Shown: in pieces, positions 1 to 5,401 of the stretch | How positions within the stretch are numbered: position 1 is the stretch's first letter | How the letters are laid out: the number at the start of each line of letters is the position of its first letter | From: CAZWVM01 sp964637705 | GTDB lineage: Bacteria; UBA8481 | Assembly: GCA_964637705.1 (NCBI GenBank) | Contig: CAZWVM010000090.1 | Coordinates: forward strand, 1-13,799 | Direction: 5' to 3' | DNA length: 13,799 nt | Program-made: the position numbers and the translations under genes | Notes under the pieces: generated by a model | What the model saw: only the letters and a program-made list of their open reading frames with translations | Databases searched by the model: none | What the model was told of the DNA's origin: nothing

Positions 1-54
1 TCACACCTCACTCCTCACACCTCACTCCTCACACCTCACTCCTCACACCTCACT
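1..54. repeat. 14-bp tandem repeat, about 3.9 copies
   Basis: The unit TCACACCTCACTCC repeats head to tail at 1-14, 15-28 and 29-42, with a 12-base partial copy at 43-54. The array touches the window edge, so its true length is unknown. Its right end reaches the stop codon of the minus-strand gene at 54-551, so it lies in that gene's 3' flank. The strand is purine/pyrimidine-biased and has no internal dyad, so it does not look like a terminator. No function can be assigned. Confidence 0.9.
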
Positions 55-551
55 CACTGATACCCCGTCCGGTTTCCCGTGTCGGTGCGGCCGCGCCGGC
101 CCTCGGAGACGCCGGGGGCGTCGGGCATGAGGCGCGACGAGAGGAAGTGGACCTGCTTGAAGCGATAGGAGAGATACTTCCAGACGCCCGTGTCGCCTTC
201 CCAGTAGTCCTTCGTGTCGCACGGGAGGACCCGGCGGGCGGGGCCGTCGCGAACTTCCGCGATGCGGCGCGCCGAGAGCGCGGGATCGTCGGACGACCGT
301 GCCGCGGCGGAACGGGCACGTCTTCCGCGGTCGATGAACGCCGGTGACGTCGAGCGCTCCGGCTCCGGAAGAACCACGACCGTCCCGCTCTCCGGGGCGG
401 CCGGGACCGGCGCGAAAACAAGCGGCGGCGAAGGGACCTCGCGAGCCGTGTTCGTGCGCGCCGCGCCCGCCCGCGTGACGCTCGTCAGCGCCGACGCGAA
501 GCCGATGACGACAAGCGCGGCGACGAGCGGCAGGAGGCGGCGCGCCGTCAT
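54..551 (-). CDS. Small secreted or membrane-anchored protein of unknown function (165 aa)
   Basis: I do not recognise this protein. It starts MTARRLLPLV and has one hydrophobic segment at residues 6-22, which would act as a signal peptide or N-terminal anchor. A Pro/Ala/Arg-rich low-complexity stretch follows (about 29-100). The C-terminal part (about 108-165) looks more ordered: it has a single Cys (C111) and an aromatic-rich patch, DYWEGDTGVWKYLSYRF. The start is chosen because its ATG shares one base with the stop codon of the upstream lipoprotein gene (TGATG on the minus strand, 549-553). No good Shine-Dalgarno precedes it, so translation is probably coupled to the upstream gene. The frame stays open further upstream, but only as an off-frame shadow of the lipoprotein gene. 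Its likely role, by context only, is as a partner of the glycan-acting lipoprotein. Confidence 0.65.
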   Translation of the reverse strand: MTARRLLPLVAALVVIGFASALTSVTRAGAARTNTAREVPSPPLVFAPVPAAPESGTVVVLPEPERSTSPAFIDRGRRARSAAARSSDDPALSARRIAEVRDGPARRVLPCDTKDYWEGDTGVWKYLSYRFKQVHFLSSRLMPDAPGVSEGRRGRTDTGNRTGYQ

Positions 552-2899
552 CAGGTGCCCGCGGGCGTGACGCGCAGGTTGTCGATGCGAACGACGCCCC
601 TGCCGCCCTCGGTCTGCGCGGAGGAAATCGCCACGCCGAACTGGACGACATCGCTCAACGTGCGGTCGCCGCCCCAGAAATACTGGACGCGTTCCGGCGG
701 CACGGTCACCGTGCGCCAACCGCCCGCGGCCGGCGGATCGGAGAGCTTGAACCCGAAGACCGAGCCGTCGCCGTCGACGAACTTGAGTTCCACGAGGTTC
801 TTCTTCCCCGTCCAGAAGATGTCGAAGGTGAGACCGAAGCGGGCGGGCATCCGCCAGGATACGGTCTTCAGAACCTGCACCCACTGCTTCGTCTGCGCCA
901 GGTCGTAGGAGATCTCGAGCGCCTTCTTCGTGCGGCCCGCGACGGCGCGCGTGCGGATCGTCGCGCCTTCCCATTGCGAGGTGTTGAAGCCGACCGCGTC
1001 GTCGAAGGACTCGGCGAGCCCGGTCACGGCGCCGCCGGAGGCGCCGGACGGCGCGAGTTCCGAATCCGCGACGCGTTCCAGGGCGATGCGGCCGACGAGG
1101 AGCCGGCCGACCTTCCCGCTCACGCGGGCGTCCTCGAAGACGAAGACCAGCGGCCCGACCTTGCTCCACTCGATGTTCATCCCCTGCATCCCGGCGAGCG
1201 GAATGACGTGCCGCTTCCACTCCGTCTCGATGCCCCGGAGCATGTAGGTCGCGGCCCCGGCGGGCCCGGAAAGCTCGATCTTCATCGCGCCCGGATTCCC
1301 GATCCGCTCGTCGGCTCTCAGGTCCAGGACCAGCGCGTTCGCGCCGGCGGCGTTCGCGCCGTTGGCGTTCGTGCGGTAGCCGCACCACGCGCCCTGGGGC
1401 GACTCCACGTCGTAGTCCAGGGCGAGCGCCTTGCCGCGGCGGCCACCGCCGGCCGCGACGATCGACGCGCGACATCCCTGGGTCGGATCGTTCTTGTCAC
1501 GACTCCAGGCCTCGGCCATCCCGCCGAGGAGGTTCTGTGCGACGCTTCGGCCCGTGAAGTCATCGATGACCACCAGCGTATCGCCGGACACGGTCGAGGC
1601 GGGCGCGGCGGGCGGCGCCGCGTCGCGTTGGGTATAGAGCGCCAGGTGCTCGGGCTGGGGGGTCGAAAGCTCGGGAATCGCGGCGAGCCCCTTCTGCACA
1701 AGCGGATCGGCGTTGAAGAGCTTCCAGACGGTCCCGTCCTCGAAGGAGTTGGCGAGCGAGAGGAAGAGCATGGCCTGGTCGAGGACGAGGTAGTTGTGCG
1801 TCACGTCCTTGGTCGTCCAGTCGATCGCGTCGCGGAAGCCGTAGGCGCGCGTCTCGCCGTCCACGGCGATCGGTGCGCGGGCGCCCATCGATTCGAGAGA
1901 GCGCAGGTTCGCGAGCCCCTGTTGGGGATAGTAGAGTGAGGCGAGCGCCGAGGCGTGGGGCGTGATGATGTTGCGACGCAGGGTCCCCCAGCCGCAGTAG
2001 CCGTCCTTCGGTGAATCGGAAGCGGACCAGCCCCAGGCCGGCGACTTGAGCGACTGTCCGAGGAGCATCTGGGCGTAGGCGAAGTCGGCGGCCGCGCGGC
2101 CCACGGGCGTCGCGCGCTCGTCGAGAAAGATCCCGCTGAGGACCTGCATGAAGAGCCCGCCTCCCATCCAGCCCGGTTCGTAGTAGGAAAGGTCGTTGTG
2201 GGAGATCAGGGGGCGCTTGAGATTCGTCCAGGCGGCGCTCGGCGCGGCGCCCGTGGCGACCGCGAAGAAGACGGCGAGGCGCGCGTCCGTGCCGATCATG
2301 TCGAGATACCAACCGCCCGAGAAGGCGTTCGTCTTGCGGTTGTATCCACCGTAGAGGTAGCCCTTCGGGGCGTCGTACAGGTCCGCCCAGTTCATGGTCT
2401 CGAGGTGCCGCGAGATGCGCTCGGAGAGCTCGGGGAAGGCCTGGCGCGCCACGATCCACCCGGCCCAGTAATTGCCGGAGTCCAGCGTCGAGACGATCGG
2501 ATCGCCGGAGGAGGGTGATCCGTTCACGACGGAGTTCCAGCTCTGGGCCCAGCCCTTGTAGGTCTGGAACTTCTCCACGGCCGCGAGGCAGGCCTCGATC
2601 CTCCTCAGCGCCTCGGCGCGCTCCTCCATCCCGAGTTTCTCGGCCGTGGCGACCGCCGCGACGTAGAGCCCGATGTTCGTGACGGATGTGAACTCGCCCT
2701 TGGTATGGTTGTCGTAGGGCAGGCCGGTCGCCGGGTTGACGTAGTCCCGGATCCAGCGGTAGGTCTCCTTCATCACGCCGCGCGCGTAGGCCTGGTCCGG
2801 CGACTCCGCTTTCCCGCACGCGCCGAAGGCGAGCGAGGCGACGAGGCCGATGACGAGAACGGAAAGCAGGCGAAGACCGGAATCAGGGCGAGACGACAT
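551..2899 (-). CDS. Lipoprotein with glycoamylase-like (GH144/PF10091-type) domain and two CBM-like domains
   Basis: A 782-residue exported glycan-active enzyme. Residues 9-27 are hydrophobic and end in AFGAC, giving a probable lipidated Cys28; the lipobox is loose, with Phe at -3. Residues about 35-405 match the helical glycoamylase-like family. The N-terminal part has NPATGLPYD (55-63). Later come WGWSASDSP (289-297), ITPHASALA (312-320), YGFRDAID (353-360) and YLVLDQAMLFLSLANSF (370-386). Known family members act on beta-1,2-glucans or related glucans; the substrate here is inferred, not shown. Two related beta-sandwich-like regions follow, at about 441-610 (IDDFTG at its start) and 627-778 (SFDDAVGFN at its start). 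They resemble CIA30/CBM-type binding domains and look like diverged copies of each other. A strong GGAGGA lies 7 nt before the ATG. The gene overlaps the next gene by one base. Confidence 0.75.
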   Translation of the reverse strand: MSSRPDSGLRLLSVLVIGLVASLAFGACGKAESPDQAYARGVMKETYRWIRDYVNPATGLPYDNHTKGEFTSVTNIGLYVAAVATAEKLGMEERAEALRRIEACLAAVEKFQTYKGWAQSWNSVVNGSPSSGDPIVSTLDSGNYWAGWIVARQAFPELSERISRHLETMNWADLYDAPKGYLYGGYNRKTNAFSGGWYLDMIGTDARLAVFFAVATGAAPSAAWTNLKRPLISHNDLSYYEPGWMGGGLFMQVLSGIFLDERATPVGRAAADFAYAQMLLGQSLKSPAWGWSASDSPKDGYCGWGTLRRNIITPHASALASLYYPQQGLANLRSLESMGARAPIAVDGETRAYGFRDAIDWTTKDVTHNYLVLDQAMLFLSLANSFEDGTVWKLFNADPLVQKGLAAIPELSTPQPEHLALYTQRDAAPPAAPASTVSGDTLVVIDDFTGRSVAQNLLGGMAEAWSRDKNDPTQGCRASIVAAGGGRRGKALALDYDVESPQGAWCGYRTNANGANAAGANALVLDLRADERIGNPGAMKIELSGPAGAATYMLRGIETEWKRHVIPLAGMQGMNIEWSKVGPLVFVFEDARVSGKVGRLLVGRIALERVADSELAPSGASGGAVTGLAESFDDAVGFNTSQWEGATIRTRAVAGRTKKALEISYDLAQTKQWVQVLKTVSWRMPARFGLTFDIFWTGKKNLVELKFVDGDGSVFGFKLSDPPAAGGWRTVTVPPERVQYFWGGDRTLSDVVQFGVAISSAQTEGGRGVVRIDNLRVTPAGT

Positions 2900-2922
2900 G
2901 GGGCAATCCTCCGAGTGGATGC

Positions 2923-2951
2923 ACTCTACTCGATTCCCAAAATAATGGCAA
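2923..2951 (-). promoter_or_regulatory. Probable sigma70-type promoter of the lipoprotein operon
   Basis: On the minus strand TTGCCA (2951-2946) and TAGAGT (2928-2923) are separated by 17 bp, matching 5/6 and 4/6 of the -35 and -10 consensus. Transcription would begin near 2916, giving a leader of under 20 nt that ends in the GGAGGA ribosome-binding site at 2912-2907. The -35 hexamer lies within a stem-loop (2944-2973). The rest of the divergent spacer (2974-3117) holds only a GC-rich palindrome. Confidence 0.6.
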
Positions 2952-2973
2952 GGTATTCGTGTAACCTGCCATT
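2944..2973. repeat. Stem-loop overlapping the lipoprotein -35 region
   Basis: The left arm AATGGCAAGGT (2944-2954) pairs with ACCTGCCATT (2964-2973) with one bulged A, leaving a 9-nt loop. It covers the minus-strand -35 hexamer, so as duplex DNA it could be an imperfect operator. Nothing in the window identifies a regulator. Confidence 0.5.
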
Positions 2974-3034
2974 TAATGAGCTATATGCCTTCGAGTCCCG
3001 ATCGCCCGCCCATGGTGAGATCGTCGAGCCATGA

Positions 3035-3050
3035 GCGGCCCCCGGGCCGC
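3035..3050. repeat. GC-only palindrome in the divergent spacer
   Basis: GCGGCCC (3035-3041) and GGGCCGC (3044-3050) form a perfect inverted repeat with only two bases between them. It sits between two divergent promoters, so it is not placed to terminate either gene. It may be a protein-binding dyad, or a chance product of high GC. Confidence 0.35.
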
Positions 3051-3117
3051 CGCCCGGTCCGTGACCGATGACCCGGCCGGCAGGAGCGTAGCACAGGTCG
3101 TGAAAGAATGTAATTGC

Positions 3118-3145
3118 CTGACACGGCCTCCTCATGAGGTAGACT
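3118..3145 (+). promoter_or_regulatory. Candidate promoter of the GT-C gene, possibly giving a leaderless mRNA
   Basis: CTGACA (3118-3123) and TAGACT (3140-3145) are 16 bp apart and match 5/6 and 4/6 of consensus. The start codon at 3153 lies only 7 nt past the -10, so transcription would start at or next to the ATG. The spacer contains a perfect 10-bp palindrome, CCTCATGAGG (3130-3139), a possible operator. An alternative reading is that GAGGT at 3136-3140 is a weak, distant ribosome-binding site on a transcript starting further upstream. Confidence 0.4.
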
Positions 3146-3152
3146 GGCGGCC

Positions 3153-4772
3153 ATGAGTTCGACGAAGCCGACCACGTCCTCACCCCGTCCGGCCGCGCGG
3201 TCCTTCGCGATCGGGAGCCGGGCCGGTTTTCTTCTCCTCATGGCCATCCTCGTTCTCGCCGCCCTCCGGGCGACCGTGCATTACCACGACAGCTACGGGA
3301 TCCTCTTGAACGCGCGGGCGATCGTCTCCGGGGATCCGGCGCTCTATTCATGGCTGAGGCCTCACTTCCTGCCGGTGCTTCTTGCTCCGTTTGCGGCCTG
3401 GGAGCGAGCCGGAGGCCCGGATCTCATGTCGTCGGCCCATCTCCTCATCCTCGTCTTCGCCGGCCTTCTCGTGCTTTCCGTCCGCCGACTGCTTTCGCTC
3501 TTTCTCAAGCCGGAAGCGGCGCTCATCGGCGCGATCCTCTTCGGCCTGAACCCGATCTTCCTCGCGATGGCCCTGGAGGTGAAGGAGGACATCCCGGGCG
3601 CGCTCTTCGTGACGCTCGCCTTCACGGATTACCTGCTCCTCCGCCGGTCCTGGTCGATCGCCCGTTTCCTGCGCGTCGCGCTCTGGACATCGCTGGCCGT
3701 CTCCACCCGCTACAACCTGATTCCCTTCCCGGCGACACTCATCATCCTTCACGAGATCCTTCTCTTCCTGGTGCGTCCCGCCGACCCGGACCTTCAACCC
3801 GCCGCGCCGCGCGAGCTACGCCGCCTGCTCCTCTTCGTCGTGGTCCTCCCGGCGATCGTGCTCATACTCCTGCCCGCGCTCTTCTACCCGATCGCCGGAC
3901 TCTCCTCGTGGACGGACGGGGCCACGCGCTTTCTCGCGCACCTCTTCCTGACCGTTCTCTGCCACACCTACGATCCCCAGCCCCCGAGCCAGTACTACGG
4001 TTTTCTCTGGATCTCGTGCACGGCGCCGGTCATCCTGGCGGCGCTTCTCGGCGCGCACGGCGCCTGGAAACGACGTGACGCCCGTATCCTCTTTCCCGCG
4101 TCATGGTTCCTTCTCTTCTTCGTCGTGCACGCGTATGTCGTGGGCGTAAAGGAGGCACGCTACCTCCTGCCGCTTCTCCCTCCCTTCTACTTCTTCGCGG
4201 CCGACGGTCTATCCCGGCTCCTCGGAAGCCTCTCCTCCCGGGGCGCCCCGCGAAGCCGCGTCATCGCGGGACTGCTTTTCGTCGCGGTGCTCTTGACGAC
4301 CTTCTCGGCCGGCCTGCCCGCCCTGGCCCGGCGCTTCGAACCCTTCTACCGCTGCGACTTTGCCGGGCGCATCGCGCACGCGGCGGTGAAGGATCTCGGC
4401 ACGGAGAACCGCGTCTACTGGAGCGGCGGCTTCTACACGATCCATCCGCGCGGATATCACTTCCACCCCGAGGACGAATTCACGGCGATGTATGCGATCG
4501 ATCACACGGTCCTGTCGTGCGAACTCGGTCGCGTCGTGATCCCGGTCCCCTACGCCGGGGGCGATCCGGGGGCCGCGCTGGTGAAGACCTCGCTCACCGT
4601 CTCGCCCGGCGACATCGTATTCGTCCCGCCCCGGGAGACCGGCTACGTCACGAAGAACGTGCCGGCATCCTGCGGCCCCCTGCGCCTCTACCGCGCCGTC
4701 ACGGGCGACTCCGGGACCGTCACCTTCGAACTCGTCGAAGAGTTCCCTCACCCGACTCTTCCGCCGTCATAG
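3153..4772 (+). CDS. GT-C type membrane glycosyltransferase (PMT/ArnT-like, GT39/GT83-type)
   Basis: A 539-residue integral membrane protein that probably transfers a sugar from a polyprenyl-phosphate donor on the periplasmic face. About ten hydrophobic segments are visible, near residues 24-41, 95-111, 122-140, 148-163, 172-207 (probably two), 225-247, 284-300, 311-330, 337-355 and 369-386. The first external loop has the acidic residue expected of GT-C enzymes (YHDSYG, D46) and PHFLPVLLAPF (70-80), similar to the xxFHPPL-type loop of the family. EVKEDIPGALFVTLAF (142-157) and RYLLPLLPPFYFF (337-349) are also family-like. Residues about 390-539 form a soluble C-terminal domain, consistent with PMT_2 proteins. 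The acceptor cannot be deduced. ATG 3153 gives a short cytoplasmic tail before the first helix; ATG 3240 would truncate that helix. The gene is divergent from the glycan-hydrolase lipoprotein, which suggests related envelope-glycan roles. Confidence 0.7.
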   Translation: MSSTKPTTSSPRPAARSFAIGSRAGFLLLMAILVLAALRATVHYHDSYGILLNARAIVSGDPALYSWLRPHFLPVLLAPFAAWERAGGPDLMSSAHLLILVFAGLLVLSVRRLLSLFLKPEAALIGAILFGLNPIFLAMALEVKEDIPGALFVTLAFTDYLLLRRSWSIARFLRVALWTSLAVSTRYNLIPFPATLIILHEILLFLVRPADPDLQPAAPRELRRLLLFVVVLPAIVLILLPALFYPIAGLSSWTDGATRFLAHLFLTVLCHTYDPQPPSQYYGFLWISCTAPVILAALLGAHGAWKRRDARILFPASWFLLFFVVHAYVVGVKEARYLLPLLPPFYFFAADGLSRLLGSLSSRGAPRSRVIAGLLFVAVLLTTFSAGLPALARRFEPFYRCDFAGRIAHAAVKDLGTENRVYWSGGFYTIHPRGYHFHPEDEFTAMYAIDHTVLSCELGRVVIPVPYAGGDPGAALVKTSLTVSPGDIVFVPPRETGYVTKNVPASCGPLRLYRAVTGDSGTVTFELVEEFPHPTLPPS

Positions 4773-4839
4773 CCTCGCCCGCCCGGCTCATATTCGCCCT
4801 TCGCGTATTGCCTTCGTTTTTTCCTTCCCTTTCCTCTCC

Positions 4840-4869
4840 TTGACACGCCGGCATTCCCGACGATAGAGT
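4840..4869 (+). promoter_or_regulatory. Promoter of the tRNA-Val gene
   Basis: A perfect TTGACA (4840-4845) and TAGAGT (4864-4869) are separated by 18 bp. The predicted start lies only a few bases before the mature tRNA 5' end at 4881. The stretch 4773-4839 after the GT-C stop codon is pyrimidine-rich, with a T-run (4817-4822) but no convincing stem, so no intrinsic terminator is called there. Confidence 0.7.
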
Positions 4870-4880
4870 CCTCTCACGTA

Positions 4881-4957
4881 GGGCGCTTAGCTCAGCTGGC
4901 TAGAGTACTTCCTTGACATGGAAGGGGTCACTGGTTCAAGTCCAGTAGCGCCCACCA
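4881..4957 (+). tRNA. tRNA-Val (anticodon GAC), CCA encoded
   Basis: A complete 77-nt cloverleaf. The acceptor stem GGGCGCT/AGCGCCC (4881-4887 with 4947-4953) is perfect. The D stem GCTC/GAGT has one G-U pair. The anticodon stem CTTCC/GGAAG (4908-4912 with 4920-4924) encloses the loop TTGACAT with anticodon GAC at 4915-4917, which reads the valine codon GUC. The T stem ACTGG/CCAGT encloses TTCAAGT. The discriminator A and CCA end at 4957. The final 21 nt (4937-4957) are the start of a longer duplicated segment described separately. Confidence 0.96.
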
Positions 4958-4998
4958 CCTCATCATTTTCATTCACCTGCAACGCTACTGGACTTGAA
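4935..4998. repeat. 16-bp inverted repeat pairing the tRNA 3' half with downstream sequence
   Basis: TTCAAGTCCAGTAGCG (4935-4950, inside the tRNA) is perfectly complementary to CGCTACTGGACTTGAA (4983-4998), leaving a 32-nt loop that includes the CCA. In an unprocessed transcript this helix would compete with the T-arm and acceptor stem. No T-run follows, so it is not a standard intrinsic terminator. Confidence 0.85.
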
Positions 4999-5021
4999 GG
5001 GCGTGCGCGCACGGAGGCGCG
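4937..5021 (+). repeat. Copy 1 of an 85-bp direct repeat that includes the tRNA-Val 3' end
   Basis: These 85 bases are identical to 5095-5179. The copy begins in the tRNA T-loop, takes in the T-stem 3' strand, acceptor 3' strand and CCA, then 25 nt of AT-rich sequence. Next comes an inverted copy of the tRNA segment (CGCTACTGGACTTG, 4983-4996) and then a GC-rich tail. Weaker similarity continues to 5037 (GAGCGCGACCGATCAGG, resembling 5206-5221). Direct duplication of a tRNA 3' end is the usual footprint of site-specific integration, but only 73 bp separates the copies and no integrase is present. Confidence 0.9.
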
Positions 5022-5094
5022 AGCGCGACCGATCAGGGAGCGCGAAGAGCACGCCCCGGCCTGACGAGACGCGCAGGAGGCGCGCCGAGGAAGG

Positions 5095-5179
5095 CAAGTC
5101 CAGTAGCGCCCACCACCTCATCATTTTCATTCACCTGCAACGCTACTGGACTTGAAGGGCGTGCGCGCACGGAGGCGCG
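5095..5179 (+). repeat. Copy 2 of the 85-bp tRNA-end repeat
   Basis: Identical to 4937-5021, with the internal inverted repeat limited to 14-bp arms (5095-5108 and 5141-5154). The copy carries the tRNA tail CAAGTCCAGTAGCGCCCACCA but no 5' half, so it is not a tRNA gene. The 73 bp between the copies (5022-5094) is GC-rich with no gene. Just past this copy is a 26-bp stretch absent from copy 1 that contains the small dyad CTTGCC/GGCAAG (5188-5205). Nothing coding is supported from 4958 to 5401. Confidence 0.9.
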
Positions 5180-5329
5180 GCGCGGATCTTGCCGGGTATG
5201 GCAAGGAGCGGACCGATTAGGTATTGTGTCCCCCGAATTATTGCTCACTTTTGATCGTCGTCCTGACGCTCAGTATTGATCGTTGCTCCCAGGCGAACCG
5301 TCATTCCCTGTTTTCCCGCTCGCCCGCTC

Positions 5330-5338
5330 TGCTATAAT
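5330..5338 (+). promoter_or_regulatory. Extended -10 promoter of gltBD
   Basis: TGCTATAAT carries a perfect -10 hexamer (5333-5338) with an upstream TGn extension, which explains the poor -35 (TGTTTT near 5309-5314). Transcription would begin near 5345, leaving a 5' leader of about 57 nt. The octamer TTGATCGT occurs twice upstream (5251-5258 and 5276-5283, 25 bp apart), a possible weak binding site. No riboswitch fold is evident in the leader. Confidence 0.65.
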
Positions 5339-5401
5339 CGCTCCCCGAATCGTCACCCAGGCGCACCACCAGAAACCGGACCCAAGGAACGAAGGACGAC
5401 A

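Noticed and set aside
552..1475. Upstream extension of the 54-551 frame on the minus strand.
   Set aside because: This stretch is an Arg-rich off-frame reading of the lipoprotein gene. The real start is the overlapping ATG at 551.
4810..4825. T-run after the GT-C gene as an intrinsic terminator.
   Set aside because: No stable GC-rich stem precedes the T-run.
4937..5179. CRISPR array suggested by repeated units.
   Set aside because: There are only two copies, the repeat is 85 bp and includes a tRNA end, and there are no cas genes or regular spacers.
5033..5248. 71-codon minus-strand frame across the tRNA-end repeat.
   Set aside because: Its VVGATGLA segment is translation of the reverse strand of the tRNA tail, a well-known source of false GATGLEP-type proteins. 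No ribosome-binding site or coding character supports it.
5276..5401. Upstream TTG start for gltB, adding 42 residues.
   Set aside because: It would start before the TATAAT promoter and adds Pro/Arg-rich sequence unlike GltB. GTG 5402 has a ribosome-binding site and puts the catalytic Cys at position 20.
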